A stretch of 37,500 nucleotides of DNA, taken from assembly GCA_000333855.2 (NCBI GenBank), contig CM007344.1:631249-668748 (forward strand), in the 5' to 3' direction. Both the position numbers and the translations under genes were made by a program. The notes beneath the pieces were generated by a model that worked only from the letters and a program-made list of their open reading frames with translations, was not told the DNA's origin and made no database searches. The stretch is from Endotrypanum monterogeii. Lineage: Eukaryota; Euglenozoa; Kinetoplastea; Trypanosomatida; Trypanosomatidae. The stretch's first letter is position 1, and every line of letters starts with the position of its first letter. Positions 1-9,733 of this stretch are shown in pieces.

Positions 1-427
1 ACTTCTTGCCCTTCTTCTCCACGGCACCAGTGGCGGAGGTCTTGGCGTTCTTCTTCTCCGCATCCAAGTCAATGCCATAGTGCTTGGCGTACCAGCGCTT
101 GAAGGGCGCGGCGTCCACGGCAACAATGCAGTTCTTCACCAGCGTCTTCGTGCGCACGAGCTCGTTCGACGTGGCGTTGTAGACAACGTCCAGAATGCGC
201 ACACGCTGCGCGATGGCCTCAGTGCCCCAGGAGAAGTTGCCGGTGTCCAGGCGCAGAGCGCGGATCTTGAAGTTACCACCACGAGCACGCACAGGGCTGA
301 CACGGCGGGCGCCAAGACGGGTGTTCGCGGGAAGGCGACCAAGCTCAGCCTTCATGCGCTTCCGGTGGATCTTGGTCTTTCCACCGGTGATCTTGCGCTT
401 GTGCAAGCGGCTGCGGACGATACCCAT
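1..427 (-). CDS. RPS8: 40S ribosomal protein S8 (eS8), 3' end cut by window edge
   Basis: This is a structural protein of the small cytosolic ribosomal subunit. The minus-strand ATG is at 425-427 and the frame stays open to base 1, giving about 142 residues of a protein that is about 220 residues in Leishmania. The start [17 protein letters not shown], followed by a [18 protein letters not shown] segment and then [15 protein letters not shown], is the conserved eS8 N-terminus. The visible end is Lys-rich (EKKGKK), which fits the trypanosomatid insertion region. A clean acceptor AG lies only 15 bases upstream of the ATG, so the leader is probably very short, as is common for ribosomal protein genes. 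Codon use is strongly GC-ending, as expected for a highly expressed gene. The identification is firm; the C-terminus is not visible. Confidence 0.96.
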   Translation of the reverse strand, partial: MGIVRSRLHKRKITGGKTKIHRKRMKAELGRLPANTRLGARRVSPVRARGGNFKIRALRLDTGNFSWGTEAIAQRVRILDVVYNATSNELVRTKTLVKNCIVAVDAAPFKRWYAKHYGIDLDAEKKNAKTSATGAVEKKGKK

Positions 428-1312
428 GGTTGCGGCTCTTCACTGCACACGCGACAAATCCATAAAGAATGTGATGATACAAAAAGCGAGAGAAAGGGGG
501 AAGGTAAAGGTCAAGATCAACAAAGGCGTGTTTGCAGGTGCAAACCCCCCAAAGAGGTCAGCCAAGGAGTGGCAGAAACAAACGCAATAAGATGCCAACC
601 AGACCCATCTGCAAAGATGATGAAGATTAGACCACGCTAATCAAGTGGGCTCAGCAAATCCATGTCAGAGGGCAAGACCATGGTGCGCATAAACGCGAGG
701 TAGAGATGAGAGGAATTGCGTGTGGGGGGTGGGGGCAACCAAATACGTTTGATCAACCCTCCCCCGAGTTGAACTATGAGTTTGGGCTGCCGTTGTTTCT
801 TCTTTCAAATAAGAGGGCCTTCTCGCCGCACAGCAGCAATGGTTATGAACGTCTGTCTTGGTATATGAGGGGGGGGTGAGGTAGGCTGCAAGTTATCTCT
901 TCCGCTGGGGACATGCCTGTCATAATTACGGTGTTTGTACCTCCCTCCTCCTTCCGTTGCGGTTGCTCCTCCTGGGCGTGCATGTGAACGCAGGGGAAGA
1001 GAGTGAGGGGATAGAGAGAGTCATATATGCCCTTCTCGCATTTGAATAAACGGAATAAACGCAGCGACATCAACTCTGCCCGGCGCACGCGGTGGGGTGC
1101 ACGAAAGTGAAAAGGGGGGAAATAAAGAATAAGAAATTCGTGAGCGGTCCTCCGCGTTACCACCCTCTTACAAGCCCCCCTCTTCCCCTCCAACCCACTC
1201 ACTCACTCACTCACTCACAAACCTATCCGAGTTGTGAGATAGCAGGATGAAGGCAAGGGAAGCATACACCCCAGTGAAAAAAAGCATTTGTACACTCACG
1301 TACACGCATATA
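428..1312. other. Spacer between kelch gene and RPS8
   Basis: This is about 0.9 kb of 3' UTR plus the short S8 leader. It contains a (CACT)n microsatellite at about 1195-1218 and purine/pyrimidine-skewed tracts. The reading frames here have no recognisable domains and biased, low-complexity composition, so I call no gene. Confidence 0.6.
443..507 (-). promoter_or_regulatory. Probable spliced-leader acceptor for RPS8
   Basis: On the minus strand a pyrimidine-rich tract (about 483-507) is followed by a stretch with no AG until GTGTGCAG, whose AG falls at 444-443. The resulting 5' UTR would be 15 bases. This is the only acceptor-like arrangement directly upstream of the S8 start. Confidence 0.5.
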
Positions 1313-2440
1313 TCAGGGTGTATATTCCATCTCCGGCTTCTCTTGAAGCTCAGGTACGACATAGTCTTTGTGTGCCTTGATGGCTGCAAAGTGGTGCAGT
1401 GGGAGGTGCGTCTCCAAACCGGTGAGCTGCGGGTCCGCCATGACGAGCCAATCACGCATGCTGTCGACGCCCGTCTTGCTGCCCAGGTACAGCTCTGTTG
1501 TATCGTTCATGAAATTGCCTCGGAAGCGGCCGCCAAACACGACCATTGTGTTACGGCACACCACCGCCACATGGCACTCACGACGTGACGGGTACTCGCG
1601 ATCGATATCGTACATGAACTCGAAGGTGTTGGCCTCTACGTTATAGACGAAGAGGTCGTTCAACTTTTTCTTGCCGTTCCAGCCGCCGAAGACGATGATG
1701 TTGCCGTAGTGCACGGCTGCACTATTGCGGGCACGGCCAAACATAGAGACCTGTGGCAAGTCAATGCGCCGCCAAATGTAGGTGTCGAAGGAATAAACGA
1801 AAAAGTCTTCGCAGCACTCACCGCCACTGTTGCGTCCTCCGAAGACAATCATCCGGCGCTCGTAAGTTGTTGCGGTATGAGCGGATCGCGGCGGGGGAAT
1901 TGACCCGAATTGACTGCACTCTTTCCATTCTGGTGCACTCAAATCGCAGCAGTACAAATCCTGCAACCGCTTGTTGCTGTTGCGTCCACCGCACTTGCCC
2001 CCAAAGATGTACATCGCATTTTCAAACAGGACGGCGCTATGACAATACCGAGTCATCGGAATGAGAGTGCCTCGGACCGCAACAGGGCGGCACTCGCCTT
2101 CCTCGCTAATGTAGAAGAGCTTGTTGAAGCGTCCTCGGCCGTTGCAACCGCCGAAGATGTACATACACTTGCCGTACCAGACGGCGGTGTGAAATGCGCG
2201 CGGGTACTGCTTTTCACCACGGAGATCTATCTCTATCCATGTCTTGTTGATCACATCGTATTGCCAGAGATCGTCCAGATAAAGAGACACATCGTCCGTG
2301 TCGTTCACGCCTCCGTAGACATATGCTTTGCCGCCATCGCCGTTGGCACAAAACGTGTGTCCAATACGGCCCAGGGGCGACTGCTCGGAGGGGAAGTTGA
2401 CGAGCGCCCAATGCCGAAAAGGTGGTGTGGGACGGGGCAT
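1313..2440 (-). CDS. Kelch-repeat beta-propeller protein
   Basis: The product is 375 residues and almost entirely kelch repeats. Six blades can be counted from their Gly-Gly doublets: YGGVND, FGGCNG, FGGKCG, FGGRNS, FGGWNG and FGGRFR. Each is followed about 20-25 residues later by a Tyr or Trp in the usual pattern (for example DLWQYDVINKTW). This predicts a six-bladed propeller acting as a protein-interaction scaffold. No BTB, F-box or other fused domain is present, so the partner and process cannot be told. The first in-frame ATG is at 2438-2440, and an in-frame stop lies two codons before it, so this start is secure. A pyrimidine-rich stretch ends at an AG only about 5 bases before the ATG; the true acceptor may be further upstream. 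The stop is TGA. Confidence 0.9.
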   Translation of the reverse strand: MPRPTPPFRHWALVNFPSEQSPLGRIGHTFCANGDGGKAYVYGGVNDTDDVSLYLDDLWQYDVINKTWIEIDLRGEKQYPRAFHTAVWYGKCMYIFGGCNGRGRFNKLFYISEEGECRPVAVRGTLIPMTRYCHSAVLFENAMYIFGGKCGGRNSNKRLQDLYCCDLSAPEWKECSQFGSIPPPRSAHTATTYERRMIVFGGRNSGGECCEDFFVYSFDTYIWRRIDLPQVSMFGRARNSAAVHYGNIIVFGGWNGKKKLNDLFVYNVEANTFEFMYDIDREYPSRRECHVAVVCRNTMVVFGGRFRGNFMNDTTELYLGSKTGVDSMRDWLVMADPQLTGLETHLPLHHFAAIKAHKDYVVPELQEKPEMEYTP

Positions 2441-3330
2441 CAGCACTCAGGAGGGTGTGAGGGGGTCGCGAGTTGAGCAGCAGGGGAAATATATGAGAAG
2501 CAAAGTCAATGTATGGTGTGGTCCACTACGGCGAGGCGGCGGCGCTCTCTCCCCTTCCCTCACAGTTACAAGCGAAGGTGTGGGGATTGAAAATGACGCA
2601 ACCGCACGAGTGCCTTGCTTACCACGAGAGTCAGAAGGAGAGGAAAATATAAGCACAGAAGCTAATGTACGTAATGGTGGAGGAAGCGGTGGAAGAAGGA
2701 AGTTGGTTGGGGGGATTGATCTCGTGATGCGGGTGGTGTACATTACATTGCGTGTCGTGAGTACATGTACCCATTTCAGTGACGAAGGGGGCCAAGCGTA
2801 AAGCAATGGAAATATATCAGCAGCGAAGGTGATGGAATAAATCAGTACACAGGGATGATCAGTGGAATCGGGTGGGGAGGGAAGGGGGGTTATCCACACA
2901 ACTCAAAGACACTTCACCCTCTCTATTTCCCCTCATAGAGCACGAGTAAGGTCAACACACCCCCACACACTCCTTTGCATAGCGAGTGCATGTGTCTGTG
3001 TGACGGAGTGAGGCACGTACCCTCACAGCGCTACGGAAGCCACGACCGGCGTAGATGCAAAGGACAACACACATTAGAGGCAGTCGCATGCATTAGCATC
3101 TCCTGTTGACTCCTCCTTTTTTTTCCGCCTTGCCGTGGGATTCGCAAACATAATGCTCTTGTACTGTGTCGGTGGATAAGCCAGGCTCTCCTTCATCGGA
3201 GGGAAGAGCAAAAAAAAGACGATGGTGTTCCTTCTGTTCTTCATGATTACCCGTGATATTATCCGCTTGATACACACATGTTCCCACCGGGGGGAGGGGG
3301 GGGGGCACAAGATGCAGAGAAAAAAAGGAT

Positions 3331-3380
<50 letters not shown>

Positions 3381-3398
3381 GATAGTCTTGTTTTCTTC
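2441..3398. other. Spacer between CID-domain gene and kelch gene
   Basis: This is about 1 kb of 3' UTR and leader sequence. It starts, 22 bases after the CID gene's stop, with a long dinucleotide repeat and also contains G-rich runs on the plus strand. Reading frames across it are low complexity and I support none as a gene. Confidence 0.6.
3331..3376. repeat. Compound (AC)n(AT)n microsatellite
   Basis: Six AC units run directly into about seventeen AT units. In the transcript this is an AU repeat followed by GU repeats just after the stop codon of the CID-domain gene, at the start of its 3' UTR. Confidence 0.95.
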
Positions 3399-4310
3399 TC
3401 ACATATCGAGTTCGTCCTCACGAGGCCTGCGTCGCCCCTCTCTTCGGCGCTTTAGCTTCGGGAGATCCAGCTTTGGAAGCTCGCGCGGCTTGGCGCCATC
3501 CACGAAATTGGGCGAGTAATCATCATCTTCCTGCTGCGGTTGTGCCTGGGTGGCGTTCACACCCGAGTTGTACACGGTCGTCGTGTGGTGGCTGACACTC
3601 TGGATCATCATGTGCAGCTCGCTTCCGGGGACAGCGGGAGACGAGAGCACTCCCCCGTTTTCATTCCCTTCGTCAGCTGTGCTAGTGGTATGGCGCGCGT
3701 GGAAAACAGACTTCCCGGCCTCTTGTTCACCCATATAATGCAATGCGTCCCACGCATCGCGCAGCCGCTGCAGATCCAACGAGGAGGCAGGCGTGCCGTC
3801 GTCTACTGAGCTTTGAGCAGCCTCAAGAAGACCGTGGAGCTCTGCGCCGCTCCTCGACTGTACAGCGTGCTGGCGAACGGCCACATAGAGCCGTTGTGGC
3901 AGAACCTTCTCCCACGACAACACAAGAGCCTCAAACCACAAAAGTGTGTGGCCGCGGTGCCCCGCTAGTTCCCATGGCAATTGCTGGATGGTGTATTCGA
4001 GCAAACGCGGTGCAAGCAGAGGCACAAATACGTGTGGAGCGTGTTTGATGAGAGCGTCGAGGACGTACCAAAGAGTGCGGTTGGACGCACCGTCGAGGTC
4101 GGATTGCTCCATGAGTGCTTTGCGCAGCGCTGCCCATGTTTCAGCGGACTTTGAGAGGTGGCGGAGCGCCAATGTCACTAACGCTTCCACTCGCGCTTCT
4201 GACGGGTTACCCTGCTTCAATGCAGCGTAGAAGAGTCGTTCTGTGTAGAGTGCAGACGAAGGAGGACGCGGCGATGCCGCGGCGGCCGCTGCACTTACTG
4301 TGGTAGACAT
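3399..4310 (-). CDS. CID (CTD-interaction-like) domain protein
   Basis: The product is 303 residues. Residues about 21-148 look like the all-helical CID/RPR domain of Pcf11, Nrd1 and SCAF proteins. Visible hallmarks are the hydrophobic helix pattern, a YVLDALIKHAP segment (residues 82-92) matching the family's Y-L-D-S-I-V-K-N motif, and a late LSWEKVLPQRLY segment (131-142) matching the W-x-x-x-F-P signature helix. The remainder is Ser/Thr- and acid-rich and ends in a very basic patch (KRRREGRRRPR, near the C-terminus) that could be a nuclear localisation signal. Family knowledge suggests a role in RNA polymerase II termination or 3'-end processing. The assignment rests on pattern recognition by eye. 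The ATG at 4308-4310 is the first in frame; a longer reading would need a TTG start. Confidence 0.7.
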   Translation of the reverse strand: MSTTVSAAAAAASPRPPSSALYTERLFYAALKQGNPSEARVEALVTLALRHLSKSAETWAALRKALMEQSDLDGASNRTLWYVLDALIKHAPHVFVPLLAPRLLEYTIQQLPWELAGHRGHTLLWFEALVLSWEKVLPQRLYVAVRQHAVQSRSGAELHGLLEAAQSSVDDGTPASSLDLQRLRDAWDALHYMGEQEAGKSVFHARHTTSTADEGNENGGVLSSPAVPGSELHMMIQSVSHHTTTVYNSGVNATQAQPQQEDDDYSPNFVDGAKPRELPKLDLPKLKRRREGRRRPREDELDM

Positions 4311-4788
4311 GAGATCAAAAAAACAAAGAGGAAGAGGCAAGATACCTCTACTACCACCGGTGAATTAAATATATTTTAATACCCGAAGAGGCGTTTCGAC
4401 GATGTAGCCGCAGTGACGGAAGAATCCACAGGGAGGTCGGTCGCGCTTCTATAGAGAAATTGCGAGACCCCTTGGTTTGTGTTAATCAGAAGATAAGAAA
4501 AACGAAGGTGAGTTGTAAGTAAGACCTCTACTTGCAGGCGGAGGAAGTGGGCAATGATGACTCCCAGCACACACACATATATACATATATATATATAGCT
4601 TTCATTTCCCACACCACATTGACTACTTGCCTGTGGTTCTGTTGAGTCGCTTTTGGCGGACAACTCCAGCGGCGAAAAGAATGAGATGCAGTCAGCAGTG
4701 GCACCACGAGGAATCAATATGAGCCCCTCTTGCCATCATACCACTGTCTTCCGCAGCCCCATGAGGAAGGACAACATGTGCCAAGGAT

Positions 4789-4811
4789 ACACACACACAC
4801 ACACACACACA
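4789..4811. repeat. (AC)n microsatellite
   Basis: This is a run of about eleven AC dinucleotides on the plus strand, read as GU in the transcript. It lies in the spacer between HMGS and the CID-domain gene. Confidence 0.9.
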
Positions 4812-5194
4812 AGATCTAGTGCAGACATATGATCCCGGGTCCGCTGACGGCGGTGATGTGGTGATGAACTCGTTTTCCCCCCATTTTCTTCGTCTGTCTC
4901 TCAAGTAAATGCTGGTCGACAGCTGTTTCACAGTGTCTCACCCCTCTCAATGTCTCCTCTTTCCTTGTGGTTTCAGACCACTTTTTCGTCCCTTGCTCCC
5001 TCTCTGGACGACATGACACACTCCTCTCCTCCTGTACATCTCCTTCATTTTTTTTTCGAGGACGTCACCCTCTCAGGGTTGACCACGTCACTTCAGCAGG
5101 ATGTGTGCGCATGCGCCAGGAGGAGAGGGGGGACATTCCAGTGTCGCCGTGCTCTCAGCCACCCCTGCGTTCTTTCCAGGCACCGACATTCATC

Positions 5195-5231
5195 TCCCCC
5201 CCTTCCCTTCCCTTCCCTTCCCTGCCCTGCC
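5195..5231. repeat. (CCCTT)n pyrimidine repeat
   Basis: Plus-strand CCCTT units are repeated about five times after a C run and end in CCCTG variants. In the minus-strand transcript this is a GGGAA-type purine repeat. Confidence 0.8.
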
Positions 5232-5329
5232 CCGCACCTCCGAGGGCGTTGGCGAAAGCAAAATTCACTAGGTGCAAACACTCGCAGAAGGACAAGGATA
5301 GAGACAACGCAGCTTATGTAAACAGAAAT

Positions 5330-5361
5330 CTGGAAAAGGAAAAAGAAAAAAAAGAGAGGAT
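5330..5361 (-). promoter_or_regulatory. Strong acceptor-like site without a long ORF
   Basis: On the minus strand an almost pure pyrimidine tract of about 28 bases (5332-5361) ends directly in CCAG, with the AG at 5331-5330. It is one of the best acceptor signatures in the window, yet no long frame follows. The longest frame noticed downstream encodes 33 residues (5088-5189). Confidence 0.5.
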
Positions 5362-5774
5362 GCACTACTACCTTTTTCAAAGACCGAGACACCCCACCCA
5401 AACCCATCAGCAGCTAGATGAGCGCATGTGAGCTCATAAGGCTGTGGTCACCCCTTCACAGAATGAATAAGAGGTCGACAGGCACACAAAGGAGTCAGTG
5501 GTCCTCAGAAAAGGTTCTCCCCTGCCCCCTCTTTCTCCTTTCCTCTCACCTCCGATAAGAGTAGAGAAGCTCTTGGCAAGTGAGTTGGAGACACGTGCAA
5601 AGACGAGGGCAGAGCTTATAGGGAACAAGGGGGGATTAGGCATAGAAAAAGTAGTGTGCGGAAAGCCTAGAAGATACAAAACTGGAGAACAAAAAGACAC
5701 CGATTCCCCCCTTTTCGTCCTCCTTTACGCTGTTGTGTAGATCCGCAGACACAGACACAAACACACACGCAAAT

Positions 5775-5776
<2 letters not shown>

Positions 5777-5801
<25 letters not shown>
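5777..5801. repeat. (TA)n microsatellite
   Basis: This is an uninterrupted AT/TA dinucleotide run in the spacer downstream of HMGS. Confidence 0.9.
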
Positions 5802-5805
<4 letters not shown>

Positions 5806-6188
5806 ATCATGCACCTAAACCGTTTTTCTCTGCGTGCTGCGTGGGTGTCGGCGAGGCAGCAGAGGAGGAGGAGGACAGGGGAGGGGTAGAGTGGATCCGC
5901 AGATGTCTGTACGTGTGTGTGTGATTCAGGAAGAGCACACTCTCAAACAAACAATCTGAGGCACGAAAATGAAATAAAAAAGTGCACGCACAAAAAAATA
6001 TATATTTATATATATAATCTAAAAAAAACATTCAACGAAAAGATTGTTCCCGGGTTCTCCGCGATACGGTTTGTCTTTTTGTTGTGCGTTTTTTTTTCCC
6101 CCTCCCCCGCCCCTCTTCCTATTGCCATGTAGGATACAGGAGAGGGAAAAAGGGTGGGAGTGGTGCAGAAGCCAATGCATATTCGTAC

Positions 6189-6197
6189 AACACACAC

Positions 6198-6231
<34 letters not shown>
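6189..6231. repeat. Compound (AC)n(AT)n microsatellite
   Basis: Six AC units are followed by about fifteen AT units. The arrangement is the same as that of the repeat at 3331-3376. Confidence 0.9.
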
Positions 6232-6236
<5 letters not shown>

Positions 6237-6944
6237 CGTAAAGGAAGCGAAAAAAAAAAAGGTCGAAGAAAGCCACATGTGGGAAGAGAAATGGGAAACA
6301 GAACACACACAAAACTGTGATACATCCTTCCTCATGCAGAACGGCATCCGTACGAAAAGACAGCGGTGAGACAACACATCACGGGGGGTCAGTGAGAAAC
6401 AAGGCGATAAAGATCAGAAAAGGTCCTTTTTGGAGATGTAAGGGGGTGACAAGTTGCGGTTGATCCACGCGGGACTGTACAAGCACACACCGTACAAATG
6501 ACGAGCTGATGAGAACCGGGATAGGGAGGGAAAACCTACATACACGAAGCAGTCTGATTGAGATAGAGGGGGGGGGGTCACTCATGCTAGCCTTCACAGA
6601 CGAAGGATATGAGGAGGTATGTGATGCTAGCGAGGGGTAAACTAATGTCGAGAAAAGCGCGGTTTCACGGCACCCTCTTTCCCCTGTCCGTCTCACATGA
6701 ATGCACTACAAAAGCAGCAGTTGATCACACAGAAACTGGAACAAAGACCGACAACCGCTCTCCTCCCCTCCCAGCAACCTCTATGGTGGACATGTGCCTT
6801 CTAAATCCCTTGCATCGTCTGTCCCATCTGCACACCTCTCCTCCCATGTTAGTAGCAGTTACAACATGGGCACACCCGCCCGCACAGATGCTACTTGCAC
6901 CACATGCTAGGTTGATAAGTTTCACTAGCTCATGACACCGAAAA

Positions 6945-6973
6945 GGGGAGGGGAGGGGAGGGGAGGGGGGGGG
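6945..6973 (+). repeat. (GGGGA)n repeat with G-quadruplex potential
   Basis: Four G4 runs separated by single A bases are followed by a run of nine G. This meets the standard G-quadruplex pattern. The G-rich strand is the template for the minus-strand transcript, so the RNA carries the C-rich copy. Further G runs of 12 and 16 bases lie at 7004-7015 and 7306-7321. Confidence 0.85.
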
Positions 6974-7305
6974 AAGACCACAAGCCACGCACAAAAGAAA
7001 ACCGGGGGGGGGGGGAATCGAGATCAAAACAATCCCCCTCCCTCGCCTCCCCATGACTGATACAGTCGGGAAGAATGTATGGAAGGTGGCGGGGGAAAAG
7101 CGGTTGCAAAGCATCACGAACGCCCTGCACACGAGGTGGAAAAGGTTCTAGAACGGTCCAGCTGTCGGAGGAACCCAGGGTAGGGTGAGGGAGACTGTTC
7201 TTGTCACTCTACTCGGCGCATGTGTGCCGTGGTGTCGAGGCTCGTGTCTCCCTTTTTCACTTCGCTTACTCACCCTGCCCTTTCCAATATTTGTTGTTGT
7301 TGGTT

Positions 7306-7321
7306 GGGGGGGGGGGGGGGG
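7306..7321 (+). repeat. Poly-G run of 16
   Basis: Sixteen consecutive G bases lie on the plus (template) strand about 165 bases past the HMGS stop codon. The run is read as poly-C in the HMGS 3' UTR. It is length-variable in principle and prone to sequencing error. Confidence 0.9.
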
Positions 7322-7486
7322 TTCAGCTTACGCTTGAAGTCATTTTGCGCCTGCACAGTATCGCCTTCAAAGCGACTGTCACACTGCAGCCCTGCTTCCC
7401 CTCCCCCCCTCCCCTCTCCCTCCCTCTCGCACTCCTTTCCTTACCGCTCACTTGTTTTGGCCCAGATGCAAGGCCATCTTCAGAAC

Positions 7487-8992
7487 CTACTGAATGTAGC
7501 GGTAGTACTCAACACCCACATCCTGGAAGGCGGGCTCGTTGCGACTGCCAAGACGGTCGATGACAAACTCCATCTTTCGGATATCCTTCGCCAAATCCTC
7601 CTTCTCGGCACCGGTGTGGAGGGCCTCGTACTGTAACTTCTCCAGGTTCACAGGGTTCTCGAGGGCCTTGCTCACATTGATGTTCGCAGCGGCCTTCTCC
7701 CAGCCAGGCACAGGCAGGATTGGAATCGACATGCTTGCATCGCCGGAGCCGTAGCCGACCATCACCATAGGCTTTCCTGTAATGTCCAGCTTGCGGGTGT
7801 ATGCCTCCTCAAAGCCGGCCGCCAGCCAGCAAGGGAGGGAGGCCGTGTACAGGTTGCCGAAGTTGCCCATTGCCGGGCTGCCCATGCTCATCTTTTTCTC
7901 GAGCAAGCTGATGAACTTTTTGTCCTTTCTCAGCACCTTCGCAACCTTACCGGTGGCCGGGAAAGCATCCTGTGGCTCAGCACCGCCTTCGATCTGCTGG
8001 AAGTACTGTGGGTCTATGTCGAGCTCCTTCCTTACGGCTTCGGGGTCGACCTTCGACTGCTTGCACAGCTCTGCCAAGTGCGCTTTGTGCTCATCGGAGG
8101 TGGCTCGGGCCAGGCCGCGGGCGTACAGGTAGGACATGGCTTGGATTGGCATCATGTTGTACGGGCGGTGGAAGAAGAGGGCCGCAACATCGTCGTAGTA
8201 CTTGCCCGGAGACTGCTGAAGGCGCTGCAGCATGTGCTCCACAGCGACAGTCACCTCATCCTGGTACACAAGGGTGCTGTAGGGCCCGGAAAATACCGGA
8301 AAATCAGCCATCTTGCCGTTAGCAGAGCTCTGCGTGTACTCGTCAAGATTCATAAAATGGCGGCGGTGCGGCTTGCGGAAGTCGGGGCCCCGGTAATCGG
8401 AGGCGGAGCCGCTGTACTGCAGCTGTACCTCAAACAGCTTCGGGTCGTGCTCGATAGCCATCGCGGTAGCGCCAGCGCCTTGAGTCTGTTCGCCCGTAGA
8501 GCCCAACGCGTATTCTGCAATGTCAGACGCCACCGCGATCGCAACGCGGTCACTGCCGTCGGCGCTGGCGAAGCGGGTGGCGCTCTCGATGGCGTACACG
8601 CCGGCCAGGCAGGCATGCTTGAACTCGGGCACCTCGCAATGACGCGAAATGAGCGGCATGTTCATGGCGCGCAGGCCTTTATCCACCATGCCCTTCACGA
8701 TGATCGCGCCCGCCGAGTTATCGGAGGAACTCTCCGTGCCGAGACCGAGGAACCCGATCTTGGCGGGGTCGATTTTGTTATTCACGATCAGGCGGAGCAC
8801 AGCGTTGGCGGCCATGGTGTATGCATTCTCGTTGTTATTTGTAATGCGGAAGGATTGGCCAACGACATTTGACACCTTGTCCCAGCTGTTTCCTGTCCAC
8901 TTGCACCACTGCTCCAAATCCACACGGCAGTGCGGGGCGTACACGGCCATGCCGCTCACGCCCGCCAAGCTGACACAGGTGCTGCGCATCAT
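7487..8992 (-). CDS. HMGS: Hydroxymethylglutaryl-CoA synthase
   Basis: This enzyme condenses acetyl-CoA with acetoacetyl-CoA to give HMG-CoA, the committed precursor step of the mevalonate and sterol pathway (ergosterol in these organisms). The product is 501 residues, which matches Leishmania HMGS as I recall it. The catalytic triad is visible: Glu87 in GLGTESSSD, the acyl-accepting Cys128 in KHACLAGVYA, and His275 in FFHRPYN. The GTE and SDIAEY segments and a glycine-rich C-terminal VGYGSGDAS loop are also typical of the family. Two consecutive ATGs (8990-8992 and 8987-8989) open the frame. I use the first; an upstream extension would need a TTG. The N-terminus has a few basic residues but no clear targeting peptide. 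An acceptor AG lies about 25 bases upstream. The identification is firm. Confidence 0.97.
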   Translation of the reverse strand: MMRSTCVSLAGVSGMAVYAPHCRVDLEQWCKWTGNSWDKVSNVVGQSFRITNNNENAYTMAANAVLRLIVNNKIDPAKIGFLGLGTESSSDNSAGAIIVKGMVDKGLRAMNMPLISRHCEVPEFKHACLAGVYAIESATRFASADGSDRVAIAVASDIAEYALGSTGEQTQGAGATAMAIEHDPKLFEVQLQYSGSASDYRGPDFRKPHRRHFMNLDEYTQSSANGKMADFPVFSGPYSTLVYQDEVTVAVEHMLQRLQQSPGKYYDDVAALFFHRPYNMMPIQAMSYLYARGLARATSDEHKAHLAELCKQSKVDPEAVRKELDIDPQYFQQIEGGAEPQDAFPATGKVAKVLRKDKKFISLLEKKMSMGSPAMGNFGNLYTASLPCWLAAGFEEAYTRKLDITGKPMVMVGYGSGDASMSIPILPVPGWEKAAANINVSKALENPVNLEKLQYEALHTGAEKEDLAKDIRKMEFVIDRLGSRNEPAFQDVGVEYYRYIQ

Positions 8993-9733
8993 ATCTGTAT
9001 TGAGTTTTGAAGAGAGGCTTTGGGGAAAGGAGTAAAGGGAAGGGGAATGCGTGAGGGAGTCGAGCAAGGAGTAGTTTTTGTGGTTTGTTTGGGTAATGAG
9101 AGGAACTAATATAATATATGCTGATTGATACTGAAAAACTTAGCGAAAAAGACTGCAATGCGAAGTAGACGTCGCAATACGCCCACAAACGCGTGAGCAT
9201 ACAGATGCATGTAGAAGAGGAAGGGAGAAAAAAGGCAGTGGAAGAGAGGGAAGACAAAAAAGCAAAGCAACACACAGGGAGGATATTCCTCACCGAGATC
9301 AAGAAGATAGGGGTGGAGGCAACGAGAAGAAAGCAGAGGCAGCGTGTTGTAGAGCTCACCTACTGGTTGAGTGTGTCTTTTTTTTTTTTTACAGCTTCAT
9401 GGTGTCTCCTTGTGAAAAAAAGTCTAGACCGGGAAAAGAGGGTGATATCAGAGCAGCTGCAGGGATCACACGTGTATTTGGTGCAGTGTGTGTGTGTGTG
9501 TATGTGGAGGGGACTGTCGAACACGACCCCGTCGTACACCCACACACCCTCTCGTGGTCCCTGTAGCCCCCAGCTATGTCTGCGTACCATTATGCAGAAA
9601 ACCTGACATATGACCGCACACAGCCCCTCCCCCTCCCCCCAGGGAAGGAGGAGTGTGTAAGGGGGGGGGGGTCGTAAACGTAACCCGAGAAGACAAATAC
9701 ATCACGTCATGGGCTTAGAGACATACCATATCG
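8993..9733. other. Spacer between DUF810-like gene and HMGS
   Basis: This is about 0.7 kb, with the HMGS acceptor at its left end. It contains a T run at about 9377-9390, a (GT)n run near 9487-9500 and a G run near 9661-9670. No coding-like frame was seen. Confidence 0.6.
9018..9060 (-). promoter_or_regulatory. Probable spliced-leader acceptor for HMGS
   Basis: On the minus strand a pyrimidine-rich tract of about 40 bases (9020-9060) ends in CCCCAAAG, with the AG at 9019-9018. This gives a 25-base 5' UTR. A second CAG lies only two bases before the ATG and is less likely. Confidence 0.55.

Larger units (their letters stand above)
4311..7486. other. 3.2 kb spacer between HMGS and CID-domain gene
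   Basis: No long protein-coding frame with coding-like composition is visible. The stretch holds several microsatellites, strong G runs on the plus strand, and one very good acceptor-like site at 5330-5331 that leads only to very short frames. Part of it is presumably the HMGS 3' UTR. Its length leaves room for a non-coding or micro-ORF transcript. Confidence 0.55.

Noticed and set aside
4311..7486. Search for a SIDER-type retroposon in the long spacers
   Set aside because: Such elements are common in Leishmania 3' UTRs, but I could not recognise their signature with confidence by eye, so none is claimed.
8078..8872. Plus-strand frame of 264 residues
   Set aside because: It is the antisense shadow of HMGS; its composition is a mirror of GC-rich codons and it has no domain.
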